Part shown: piece after piece, positions 16,573-23,890 of the stretch
Layout of the letters: each line of letters opens with the position of its first letter
Position numbering within the stretch: the stretch's first letter is position 1
The notes under the pieces: model-generated
Databases searched by the model: none
The model's input: only the letters and a program-made list of their open reading frames with translations
Told to the model about the DNA's origin: nothing
Assembly (NCBI GenBank): GCA_965603365.1
Contig: CBFDCR010000071.1
Coordinates: forward strand, 1-25,898
Length of the DNA: 25,898 bases
From: JAHELQ01 sp965603365
GTDB taxonomy: Bacteria; Acidobacteriota; Aminicenantia; UBA2199
Direction of reading: 5' to 3'
Program-made: the position numbers and the translations under genes

Positions 16573-16596
16573 AACTGTAAAACTGTAAATGTGTAA
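16573..16596 (+). repeat. Three tandem 8-bp direct repeats in the NSS leader
   Basis: AACTGTAA is repeated exactly twice, then as ATGTGTAA with two changes, directly before the AGGAGGT ribosome site. It may be a binding site or chance; no function is assigned. Confidence 0.6.
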
Positions 16597-16611
16597 ACAG
16601 GAGGTCTCAAT

Positions 16612-17913
16612 ATGGCACGCAGAGGAAAATGGGGTTCAAAGATAGGCTTTATCCTGGCCGCTTCGGGATCGGCCGTGGGCCTGGGAAATCTATGGCGTTT
16701 CCCCTACACGGCGGGTGAAAACGGCGGCGGTGTCTTTGTATTCTTTTATCTTCTGTCGATTCTGTTGATCGCTCTACCCGTACTCTTAGCCGAAATATCG
16801 CTGGGAAGGTTTACCGGCAAAAATCCGGTAGGGGCGTTTAATGCCGTCAAACCCGGGGGGCCATGGAAATTGGTCGGCTACCTGGGGGTATTGACGGGTT
16901 TCATGATCCTCTCCTATTACGCGGTGGTGGCCGGTTGGGCCGTCGGCTATTTTGTCAAGGCCATCACCGGAAAATTCAGCGGCATCGATTTTGATAGTTC
17001 CAAAGAGATGTTCTCAAATTTCTCTGCCGATGCGCCCCTGCAATTATTATTACTGGCCTTTTTCATATTTTTAACGGTCTACATCGTCTCCAGGGGGGTT
17101 TCCGGGGGAATCGAAAAGTTCTCCAAGATTTTAATGCCCGTTCTCTTCGGTATCCTGCTGCTGTTATTGCTCCGCTCCCTGACCCTGAAAGGGGCCTCGG
17201 CAGGATTGGTCTATTATCTAAAACCCGACTTCTCGAAACTCAAGCTGGGCATCATACTGGCGGCCATGGGGCAGGCTTTCTTCAGCATGAGCCTGGGCAT
17301 GGGGACCATGATCACCTACGGCTCCTATGTGGACAAAAAAGAGAACCTGCCATCCTCTGTCGGCTGGGTCGCCTTCTTCGATACCTTTATCGCCATCCTG
17401 GCCGGATTTATCATCTTTCCGGCCATATTTTCCCAGGGCATATCTCCCGACCAGGGCTCCGGTGTCATGTTCAATGTCCTGCCCGTTCTATTTTCCAAGA
17501 TGCCCCTGGGCTACCTGTTCGGTCCCCTTTTCTTCCTGCTGTTGTCTATCGCCGCCCTGACTTCCACCATCTCCGTACTGGAAGTACCGGTGGCCTACTT
17601 CATCGACGAAAGGAAATGGAACCGGAAGAAGGCCGCTTACGTCATCGGCTTCATCACCCTGCTGGTCGGTGTGCCCTCGGCACTTTCGGAGAAATTTTTC
17701 GGCCTGTGGGATTTTATCTGGGGCAACCTATCCTTAAGTATCGGGGCACTCTTTATCGCCATCTTCGTGGGCTGGATGTGGAAAACCGGCAATGCCCTGG
17801 AAGAAATCTCCAGGGGAGCCGGAAAATTCAGGCTGGCGCTTTTCTGGAAGATCTTGATAAAATTCATTACCCCCCTACTGATCCTGGCGATCCTTTTGGG
17901 CCTGATCATTTGA
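16612..17913 (+). CDS. Neurotransmitter:sodium symporter (NSS) family amino-acid transporter
   Basis: The 433-residue inner-membrane protein has about 11 hydrophobic segments, the bacterial size for NSS. The family signature stands at the N-terminus: GFILAASGSAVGLGNLWRFPY, given in two overlapping parts (SGSAVGLGNLWRFPY, ENGGGVFVFFYL). It forms the sodium 1 and substrate site. Further family features are GRFTGKNPVGAF, SYYAVVAGW, a middle AAMGQAFFSMSLGMG, and LTSTISVLEVPVAYF. It should import amino acids with sodium. The ATG has AGGAGGT upstream. The 3' end overlaps the convergent endonuclease III gene by 39 bp. The exact amino acid cannot be told. Confidence 0.92.
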   Translation: MARRGKWGSKIGFILAASGSAVGLGNLWRFPYTAGENGGGVFVFFYLLSILLIALPVLLAEISLGRFTGKNPVGAFNAVKPGGPWKLVGYLGVLTGFMILSYYAVVAGWAVGYFVKAITGKFSGIDFDSSKEMFSNFSADAPLQLLLLAFFIFLTVYIVSRGVSGGIEKFSKILMPVLFGILLLLLLRSLTLKGASAGLVYYLKPDFSKLKLGIILAAMGQAFFSMSLGMGTMITYGSYVDKKENLPSSVGWVAFFDTFIAILAGFIIFPAIFSQGISPDQGSGVMFNVLPVLFSKMPLGYLFGPLFFLLLSIAALTSTISVLEVPVAYFIDERKWNRKKAAYVIGFITLLVGVPSALSEKFFGLWDFIWGNLSLSIGALFIAIFVGWMWKTGNALEEISRGAGKFRLALFWKILIKFITPLLILAILLGLII

Positions 17914-18555
17914 TTTTTTTTTAAGATAGTAGGGGCATTCGCCGTTCAGAAAACAAATGTGGCAGCGGGGTTTTTGGGGCTTGCATACCGTCTGGCCAAA
18001 GCCCACCAAAGCCTGGTTGATGCGCCGCCAATGACTCCGGGGAAACGTTTTCTTTAATTCTGCCTCCACCAGCTCCGGTTTGTCTGCTTTTGCCCAGCCC
18101 AGCCGGCGGGAGATGCGAAAAACGTGAATATCCACGGCAATGGCCGGTTGTTGGAAAGCTAAAGCCAGCACCAGGTTGGCGGTTTTTCGGCCCACTCCGG
18201 GCAGAGCCGTCAGTTCCTCAAAATCGCCCGGTACCTGGCCGCTCTCCTGAATCTGCCGGCAGATTCGGATAATATTCTTCGCCTTTTGCCGGTAAAAACC
18301 CACCGGGTAGATCAACTCCGCCACCCGTTTTTCCCCCAGGGCCACTATTTTTTTCGCGCTGTCGGCCCTGTTAAATAGATTGGCCGATGCCTTATGGGTG
18401 ACCTCATCCTTTGTCCTGGAACTGATCAGCACCGAAATCAGGATGCGCAGCGGCGTATCCCGGATACTGCGCTCAAAGGACTGCACCGGCGGCTTGAAGG
18501 GCCGGATAAAGGCTTCGATTTTCTCTATGGTTGCCACCAACTTGTCGGTCTTCAC
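17875..18555 (-). CDS. nth: Endonuclease III (base-excision DNA glycosylase/AP lyase)
   Basis: The 226-residue DNA repair enzyme removes oxidised pyrimidines and cuts at AP sites. The helix-hairpin-helix LPGVGRKTA (118-126) holds the lyase Lys124, and VDIHVFR carries Asp142. The C-terminal cluster Cys191-x6-Cys198-x2-Cys201-x5-Cys207 binds the 4Fe-4S group. All key residues are intact. Start is GTG at 18555 with only a weak ribosome site, just after the OsmC gene stop (18573). The two genes probably share a transcript from the promoter at 19043-19071. The C-terminal 15 residues are charged. The 3' end overlaps the NSS gene. Confidence 0.92.
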   Translation of the reverse strand: MKTDKLVATIEKIEAFIRPFKPPVQSFERSIRDTPLRILISVLISSRTKDEVTHKASANLFNRADSAKKIVALGEKRVAELIYPVGFYRQKAKNIIRICRQIQESGQVPGDFEELTALPGVGRKTANLVLALAFQQPAIAVDIHVFRISRRLGWAKADKPELVEAELKKTFPRSHWRRINQALVGFGQTVCKPQKPRCHICFLNGECPYYLKKKSNDQAQKDRQDQ

Positions 18556-18572
18556 GTTACCCGCTTACCCTT

Positions 18573-18998
18573 TCAGCCGGAAATCTTTTCTCCATTGATA
18601 TAAATCTCGCTGGAAAGCTTTACACCGGGCCTTAAGGTGGCCGAGACGCCGCAGTACGTTTCTTCCGACAACTCCACTGCCCGCATCACCTTGTCTTTAC
18701 TGAATTTCCGGCCGGTCAACATATACTTGATCACGATTTCCAGGATCTTTTTGGGGTGTTCTTCGGCCACCACCGCCTCGGTGGCCACCTCAAAGGAATC
18801 CACCGGTTCGCGCATTTTTTGTAAAATGGAGATCACATCCATGGCCGTGCAGCCGGCCAGGGAGACCAGGGTCAATCCCTTGGGGGCGGGGCCCCTGTTG
18901 CGTCCCCCCACATCCTCCCTGGCATCGATCGTAAACGTATGTCCCTCCAGGGCGGCCTCAAAGGCCATGCCATCCTGCCACACCACTTTCGCTTCCAT
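18573..18998 (-). CDS. OsmC-family peroxiredoxin/thiol protein
   Basis: The 141-residue cytoplasmic protein of the OsmC/YhfA-type fold has two conserved cysteines, Cys50 in AGCTAMDV and Cys116 in EETYCGVSA, as in organic-hydroperoxide reducing members. The start ATG at 18998 is preceded by AGGAGGT at ideal distance. The longer frame from 19028 was rejected because it begins only about eight bases after the predicted transcript start. The Nth gene follows on the same strand. The pairing suggests oxidative stress defence, which is inference. Confidence 0.85.
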   Translation of the reverse strand: MEAKVVWQDGMAFEAALEGHTFTIDAREDVGGRNRGPAPKGLTLVSLAGCTAMDVISILQKMREPVDSFEVATEAVVAEEHPKKILEIVIKYMLTGRKFSKDKVMRAVELSEETYCGVSATLRPGVKLSSEIYINGEKISG

Positions 18999-19042
18999 AA
19001 ATACCTCCTCGAGTATCTCTACAGCCAAATACCCAGAAGTAA

Positions 19043-19071
19043 ATTATAAATATTTTCCCCCCTCATTTCAA
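19043..19071 (-). promoter_or_regulatory. Promoter of the osmC/nth operon
   Basis: Minus strand: -35 TTGAAA (19066-19071), 17-bp spacer, consensus -10 TATAAT (19043-19048). The transcript begins near 19036, 38 bases before the ATG at 18998. Confidence 0.7.
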
Positions 19072-19153
19072 CCCTCCCCAAAAAGCAGGAGGGAATACTC
19101 CAATCGTGCACCTTATAAAAAATCCGGTTTTCCAGAATCCATCCCCATTTTCC

Positions 19154-19537
19154 CTAAATCTTTTTGCTTATTTCATCGATAATCAATTTTAATACCTCTG
19201 CCACTGACAACTTTTCGGCTGAGTAAACGTTATGGCCATCGTGCTTATGATGGGGATAGTTGTCTAATTCTGGATGATGTTCCGCATTGTCATATCTAAA
19301 AATCAACTTCTTATCGGGGGCCTGGTAGTGGCACGAATAGGCGATTTTTTCAAATTCTGGAATTGTGATGAAATATTCTCTGAAGTGTAATTCACAATGG
19401 TTGGCAAAAATGACTTCGCCTTTTAAGTAAAGGACCACATCGCCCCTGTTTTCTATAAAGAGATTTTCAGATAATACAAAAGGTAGTTCTTCGATCTGGT
19501 TTTTTAATTGGGATATATACTCCCGAATTATTGACAT
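19154..19537 (-). CDS. TumE-family (DUF6516) toxin
   Basis: The 127-residue protein has the TumE/DUF6516 signature LIFRYDNAEHHPEL followed by HHKHDGHNV, a histidine-rich pair of motifs expected for this putative RNase-type toxin family. Preceding strands include VVLYLKGEVIFANHCELHFREYF, here in two parts (VVLYLKGEVIFAN, ELHFREYF). The ATG at 19537 overlaps the 3' end of the antitoxin gene by 10 bp, so synthesis is coupled. An upstream ATG at 19606 lies inside the antitoxin gene and was not used. Most likely a type II toxin. Confidence 0.75.
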   Translation of the reverse strand: MSIIREYISQLKNQIEELPFVLSENLFIENRGDVVLYLKGEVIFANHCELHFREYFITIPEFEKIAYSCHYQAPDKKLIFRYDNAEHHPELDNYPHHKHDGHNVYSAEKLSVAEVLKLIIDEISKKI

Positions 19538-19824
19538 ATTTCGATGCTGTCGACCAGGTTGAGTTTTTCTTCCAGTTCCCTGGCTAATTTCAATTCCGCC
19601 CACCATTCAAAGGTAGCCCCGTTCTCTTCAATTTCGTTCTTATGAAAGCGTTGGCTGAAATCCTCAGAGGACATATTATACTCTTTCTCATACTTTTGAA
19701 TAATTTCCAGGGATTTATTTAAGGCATATTCGATCTTTTTTCTCTCCCCGGATATACCGTTGGCCACAATTTTTTTAAAGACCGATATATCCGTTGAGTT
19801 TGTTTTGAGATTTAAACCAGTCAT
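19528..19824 (-). CDS. Antitoxin of the TumE-type pair
   Basis: The 98-residue acidic and helical protein (KKIEYALNKSLEIIQKYEKEY, then SSEDFSQRFHKNEIEENG) sits immediately before the TumE-type gene. Size, position and 10-bp overlap are those of an antitoxin, as with TumA; I do not see a classical DNA-binding motif with confidence. The ATG at 19824 has AAGGAG upstream. A consensus promoter precedes it at 19857-19885. The function is inferred from the operon. Confidence 0.65.
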   Translation of the reverse strand: MTGLNLKTNSTDISVFKKIVANGISGERKKIEYALNKSLEIIQKYEKEYNMSSEDFSQRFHKNEIEENGATFEWWAELKLARELEEKLNLVDSIEICQ

Positions 19825-19856
19825 CGTCTGAAACTCCTTTTTTATGATCCAACGAT

Positions 19857-19885
19857 ATTATATTACTAAACTTCCAAAATTTCAA
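19857..19885 (-). promoter_or_regulatory. Promoter of the TumE-type toxin-antitoxin pair
   Basis: Minus strand: -35 TTGAAA (19880-19885), 17-bp spacer, consensus -10 TATAAT (19857-19862). Predicted start near 19850, about 25 bases before the antitoxin ATG. Confidence 0.7.
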
Positions 19886-19932
19886 TTTTTCTGTTAAACA
19901 TTTCATGGAGTTTTGTTGGAGCGGGGGTGGTA

Positions 19933-19962
19933 TTGACTTTTGGGGCGGTTTGGGATTAAAAT
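19933..19962 (+). promoter_or_regulatory. Candidate promoter of the GAF-HD-GYP gene
   Basis: -35 TTGACT (19933-19938) and -10 TAAAAT (19957-19962) with an 18-bp spacer. The leader is about 70 bases to the ATG at 20041. Confidence 0.55.
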
Positions 19963-20040
19963 AACTATGGCGGTAACATTGTTTTTATGTTTTAAGGTGT
20001 TCTGTGCCGCCAATAAAATTAATATCACCGGAAAATAGAA

Positions 20041-21255
20041 ATGAGGTATCAGTTGGAAAAAAATAAAATCCTCAATATTATGAAAATTACCGAGGATATC
20101 AACCAATTAAAGGATCTCGATGCCATGTTGGACCGGGTCTTGAGCGAAGCACGGCGATTTACCTCTGCCGATGCCGGTTCCATTTACCTGGCCCGGGACA
20201 ATATATTGACATTCGATTATGTCCAGAACGACAGCCTGATGCAAAAAGACCCCACCGGCAACCGCTATCTGTATTCAAACCAGAAGGTGAAAATTAATCC
20301 CCAATCCATTGCCGGGTATGTGGCCCAAAAAAAAGAACCGCTGATCGTGAATGATGTATACCAACTGCCCGGAGGCGTGCCCTACCGATTTAATCACAGA
20401 TTCGATGAACAGTCATCTTACCGCACCAAATCGGTCATGACCGTACCCTTGATTACCAGTCACGACAAGATCATCGGGGTGATGCAAATCATCAATCCCT
20501 TAAACCCTTCGGGAGACATTACCTCGTTTTCCCAAAAAGACATACTCATCGTCGGCTATTTTGCCAACCAGGCGGCCGCGGCCATTGAGAAAGCCATCAT
20601 GACCCGGGAGATTATCTTAAGGATGATCCGCATGTCCGAGCTGCGGGATCCCATGGAGACCGGCTCCCATGTCAACCGGGTGGGGGCATACGCCATCGAG
20701 ATCTACCATAAATGGGCACTGGACCTCGGCAAGCCGGAGACAGAGATCAAAAAGACCAAAGACATATTAAGAATCGCCGCCATGCTGCACGATGTGGGAA
20801 AAATTGGGGTGAGCGACGCCATATTAAAAAAACAGGGTTCCTTGAATGAGACCGAATCTCAGCAGATGAGAATGCATACAGTCTACGGTGCCCGGCTCTT
20901 TAAGGACAAGACCTCCGATTGGGACGATATGGCCGCCGCCATCGCCTTCAACCACCACGAAAAATGGGACGGAACAGGCTATCCCGGTCACATACGAAAT
21001 ATTCACCGGAACGATATCGATTTTGGCTCCGGTAAGAAAGGAGAAGATATCCCCTTGTGCGCCCGCATCGTGGCCATAGCCGATGTCTACGATGCTTTGA
21101 TGTCGGAGCGGTACTATAAACTCTCCTGGTCCGAAGACCGGGTCATGGCCTACATCGAAAACCAGAGGGAGGCCCACTTTGATCCCACCGTGGTGGACGC
21201 CTTTTTCTCCATCTACGACGTCATTAAGGCCATCCAGGAAAAATTCCCCTCTTAA
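20041..21255 (+). CDS. GAF-domain HD-GYP cyclic-di-GMP phosphodiesterase
   Basis: The 404-residue cytoplasmic signalling protein has a GAF sensor at about 25-185 (DAMLDRVLSEARRF, TSADAGSIYL, IAGYVAQKKEPLIVNDV, VMTVPLITS, IGVMQIINP). It is followed by an HD-GYP domain at about 200-390. Metal-binding and signature residues are present: H250-D251 in MLHDVGKIG, His279, H305-H306-E307 with DGTGYPG (310-316), and IADVYDAL with Asp348. The full HHExxDGxGYP set predicts an active hydrolase of cyclic-di-GMP. The GAF ligand is unknown. The ATG at 20041 has only a weak ribosome site, and an in-frame ATG at 20080 is possible. The gene is monocistronic, followed about 50 bp later by the lipoprotein promoter. 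Confidence 0.88.
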   Translation: MRYQLEKNKILNIMKITEDINQLKDLDAMLDRVLSEARRFTSADAGSIYLARDNILTFDYVQNDSLMQKDPTGNRYLYSNQKVKINPQSIAGYVAQKKEPLIVNDVYQLPGGVPYRFNHRFDEQSSYRTKSVMTVPLITSHDKIIGVMQIINPLNPSGDITSFSQKDILIVGYFANQAAAAIEKAIMTREIILRMIRMSELRDPMETGSHVNRVGAYAIEIYHKWALDLGKPETEIKKTKDILRIAAMLHDVGKIGVSDAILKKQGSLNETESQQMRMHTVYGARLFKDKTSDWDDMAAAIAFNHHEKWDGTGYPGHIRNIHRNDIDFGSGKKGEDIPLCARIVAIADVYDALMSERYYKLSWSEDRVMAYIENQREAHFDPTVVDAFFSIYDVIKAIQEKFPS

Positions 21256-21305
21256 TTTTCCGAAAAACTGTTAATACTTTTCAGCCAGGCTTTTCAAAAT
21301 CTTAA

Positions 21306-21334
21306 TTGACTATTCCCCCCAGGTATGGTATAGT
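21306..21334 (+). promoter_or_regulatory. Promoter of the lipoprotein gene
   Basis: -35 TTGACT (21306-21311), 17-bp spacer, -10 TATAGT (21329-21334). Transcription near 21341 leaves a leader of about 30 bases before the ATG at 21371 and excludes the in-frame GTG at 21335. Confidence 0.75.
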
Positions 21335-21370
21335 TTGTGTAAGTCAAAAAAAATAATTAAAGGAGACAAA

Positions 21371-21799
21371 ATGAAAAAATTGATCTTGTTTGCAACAGTG
21401 ATCGTGTTTTTATTTGGCCTGGCAGCCTGCGGCGGCGGCGGCAAGTATGCCGATGCCAAAAAGCTCATGGAAAAACAAATCCAGCTCTTCGAAGACTTTA
21501 TCAATGGCGTTGATAAAGCCGGAAGTGCCGACGACGTGGCAGCCGCCCTTAACGATTTTTCCGATGAAATGCAAAAGATGGTTCCCGAAATGAAGGAGCT
21601 GCAGGAGAAATATCCGGAATTAAAGGATGCCAAAGATGAAGCAATGCCGGAAGAGTTGAAACCCATCATGGAAAAATTGCAAAAAGAGATTATGCCCAAA
21701 TTCATGGGTGTCATGGCGAAAATCGGGCAATACGCCAATGACCCGGCAGTTCAGGAAGCAAGCCAGAACTTCCAAAAGGCGATGTCGGAGATGAAATAG
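21371..21799 (+). CDS. Small acidic lipoprotein with helical repeats
   Basis: The 142-residue protein starts at an ATG with AGGAG at seven bases. A lipoprotein signal peptide MKKLILFATVIVFLFGLAAC ends in a lipobox (L-A-A-C) followed by GGGG. The mature part is a charged helical rod of about 120 residues (KLMEKQIQLFEDFING, FSDEMQKMVPEMKELQEKY) with many Met, Lys and Glu. No known family is recognised. It is probably anchored in the outer or inner membrane on the periplasmic side. It is monocistronic with its own promoter and terminator. Confidence 0.8.
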   Translation: MKKLILFATVIVFLFGLAACGGGGKYADAKKLMEKQIQLFEDFINGVDKAGSADDVAAALNDFSDEMQKMVPEMKELQEKYPELKDAKDEAMPEELKPIMEKLQKEIMPKFMGVMAKIGQYANDPAVQEASQNFQKAMSEMK

Positions 21800-21835
21800 A
21801 ATCGCTGTAAATTGCAGTATGTAATACGCAATACC

Positions 21836-21868
21836 GGGGCTGGATCTTATTTTCAGCCCCTTTTTTTT
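21836..21868 (+). terminator. Rho-independent terminator of the lipoprotein gene
   Basis: GGGGCTG (21836-21842) pairs with CAGCCCC (21854-21860), with possible extension into the loop, and is followed by eight T (21861-21868). Confidence 0.9.
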
Positions 21869-23486
21869 ATAGATTCAATTGGAATTGGGCATAGATCCGG
21901 GTATCGAGCCGGCGGCGGGAAATCTCCTTGATCCGGCCCCGGCGGTCGAACTCTTCAAAGGTAAACAGCAGTCCCAACGGTGTACGGGGGAACCAATAAC
22001 CGAGACTGAACCGGTACGCCAATCTTGAATCTACCAGGCTAAAGTCATCGGTGATGGAGTCCTGGAAACGGTCGATCCCCTCGATCGAATCGTAATAGCG
22101 GTACTCGATCCCGGCCCCGACTTCGATATCCCGATACCGAAAGTCCAGATCGGCAGAGGCATTATAACCCAACCCGTAATAATAGCCGTAATTGGCCAGC
22201 GTGGCCTTGGCCCCCACCAGACCGTAAATCCCGGTGTAGTCGTTGAGGGCGAGGGCATTCACCATGGCAAAATCGAAGTAAGCCTCCAGGCAAAGCCGCA
22301 ATCGGGTCCGGGGGGCAAAGAAAGCAATATCAAAGACCGGGCCCACCACATTGATGGTGGAAAATTTATCGGTAAAGCGGGTGGGCAGCGGTATCTCCCG
22401 GTACTCGTCGGCATAAAAAAAATAAGAGCCGGAATCGTACTCCCAGACAGACCGCTTCTTGTACAACTCAAACCCGGAACCGGCCCCCAAAAAATAACTG
22501 AAACCCTTGAGGCCGCGACTGCCCTGCTGCGTCAATCTTTGCCCGGCATAGCCGGTCAGCACCACCCTGGTAAAAGTGTAAAGCTCCTCCACCCCCTGCC
22601 GGCTCAGCGTCATATCCAGGTGCATCCTGGTAGACATGGTATCTTTGAGGCCCCGGCTGAAACTGCCGGCCCGGCCATAGCCGGGGATGTGGATAATCTC
22701 GGTATCGATGCCAAAATGGCTGTGTATGTCCGCCTCGCCCCCGGTTTGGGAACTCTGTTTTTGACCCGCCGACAGCCTGAACCGGTGGGCCTCGTCTTGC
22801 GGGCCCGAATACGGTATACCCTTCTTTCGGTCCAGCCACTGGTTAAAGGCCAGGATGGGGTCCAGCAAACCGGCGATGATCTTATTGAAGACACCCGGAC
22901 GGCGGCTGATGAAACGGCTGGTTTGAAACAGTGCCTCGCCGATGGGCACCCCACCCAGGGCGGTCCAGATGTTATCGTTGACCGACACCACCTCCCGCCA
23001 CTCCACCAGGTACTCCCAATAGAGGGAGACTGCCGTATTAAACAGGAACGATTCGGCCCAGGTCAGGTTGTTGGCACGGGCGAAATTGTAATAGATGGCG
23101 CCGGCCCCGGCATGGGTCCAGTTGGTCTGGAAATCGTTGGAATCGAATTTCAGGGCCTCTAAAGAGAAAAAGCGCTTTTTCTGATCCTTCCAGGTGAATT
23201 TAAACTGCCAGTCTTCGATCCACTTGGAGTACTTGATCCAGTAATTAAACTGGGACACGGTAATCATGGGCAGCAGCTCCAGCCAGGCCCGTCCCCACCG
23301 CTTCTTCGGCCGGGCCTTCACATCGAATGTTTCCCCGGCCCTCTCACCGGCAAAGTCATAAACTTCCAGCCAACCGCTCTCCCGGCTCAACTGCCGATCC
23401 TTCTCTTCAGGGACATCCCCGCCAAAAGAGAGACCACACACCATCAACAAACTCAACAAAAAAGAAAAATAGATTATTTTTTTCAT
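21867..23486 (-). CDS. DUF3943 outer-membrane-type protein
   Basis: The 539-residue protein has a signal peptide (MKKIIYFSFLLSLLMVCGLSF, shown as MKKIIYFSFLLS and LMVCGLSF). A conserved DUF3943 region lies at about 60-210: WGRAWLELLPMITVSQFNYW, HAGAGAIYYNFARANNLTW, SFLFNTAVSLYWEYLVEW, and DNIWTALGGVPIGEALFQTS, each seen intact. The C-terminal half has alternating strands rich in Tyr, Phe and Gly, ending in RIYAQFQLNL, so an outer-membrane beta-barrel is likely. Start at the ATG at 23486 was chosen because the signal peptide begins there, not at 23507. No clear ribosome site is visible. Substrate or partner unknown. Its 3' end abuts the terminator of the convergent lipoprotein gene. Confidence 0.8.
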   Translation of the reverse strand: MKKIIYFSFLLSLLMVCGLSFGGDVPEEKDRQLSRESGWLEVYDFAGERAGETFDVKARPKKRWGRAWLELLPMITVSQFNYWIKYSKWIEDWQFKFTWKDQKKRFFSLEALKFDSNDFQTNWTHAGAGAIYYNFARANNLTWAESFLFNTAVSLYWEYLVEWREVVSVNDNIWTALGGVPIGEALFQTSRFISRRPGVFNKIIAGLLDPILAFNQWLDRKKGIPYSGPQDEAHRFRLSAGQKQSSQTGGEADIHSHFGIDTEIIHIPGYGRAGSFSRGLKDTMSTRMHLDMTLSRQGVEELYTFTRVVLTGYAGQRLTQQGSRGLKGFSYFLGAGSGFELYKKRSVWEYDSGSYFFYADEYREIPLPTRFTDKFSTINVVGPVFDIAFFAPRTRLRLCLEAYFDFAMVNALALNDYTGIYGLVGAKATLANYGYYYGLGYNASADLDFRYRDIEVGAGIEYRYYDSIEGIDRFQDSITDDFSLVDSRLAYRFSLGYWFPRTPLGLLFTFEEFDRRGRIKEISRRRLDTRIYAQFQLNL

Positions 23487-23575
23487 AGTACCATGAGGTC
23501 TCAACAACCCAACAATTTAAACAGCAAAATATCACAATTCCCCCCCCCTGGCAAATCCCACACACACACCCTCCC

Positions 23576-23890
23576 CTACCGCCCTGTGGGAGACGTTCCC
23601 GCCAGGCGATGTTCGGCCGCGTCCCATGGGTACTCCCTGCCGTCGGTGCCCCGGGCCGCCTTCTCCCACTCTTCTTCGGTGGGCAGGCGGTACGGTTTGC
23701 CGGTCTTTTGGCTCAGCCATTTACAATAAGCAGCGGCTTCATACCAACTGACCCCCACCACCGGCTGTTCGGGATCGTTAAAATTTTCATCATTCCAATA
23801 CGCCGGGAGGACGATCTCATTTTCAATTCTCCATTTCACTCCCTCTTCACTCCAATATTTATCTTCCCGGTAACCCCCGTCTCCGATATG
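23576..23890 (-). pseudogene. Decayed SUMF1/FGE-like domain, out of frame with the KAP gene
   Basis: A clear SUMF1 stretch is present: GDGGYREDKYWSEEGVKW, PVVGVSWYEAAAYCKWL, KPYRLPTEEEWEKAARGTDG, then REYPW and GTSPTGR, in a different frame from the upstream KAP gene. The usual N-terminal strands, the segment between YPW and GTSP, and the C-terminal DMAGNVWEW and RGGSW parts are missing. A TAG at 23576-23578 stops the frame, and after it only low-complexity sequence with VWDLPGG-like residues remains (with CCCCCCCC and CA repeats). It looks like the remains of a KAP-SUMF1 fusion with several deletions. No start of its own is supported, as the first Met lies inside the KAP gene. Confidence 0.65.

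Noticed and set aside
19072..19093. CCCTCC/GGAGGG stem between the OsmC and TumE genes as a terminator
   Set aside because: Six-base stem, ten-base loop and no run of T on either side.
21335..21370. Upstream GTG start for the lipoprotein
   Set aside because: It lies before or at the predicted transcript start and would put residues before the lipoprotein signal; the ATG at 21371 has AGGAG.
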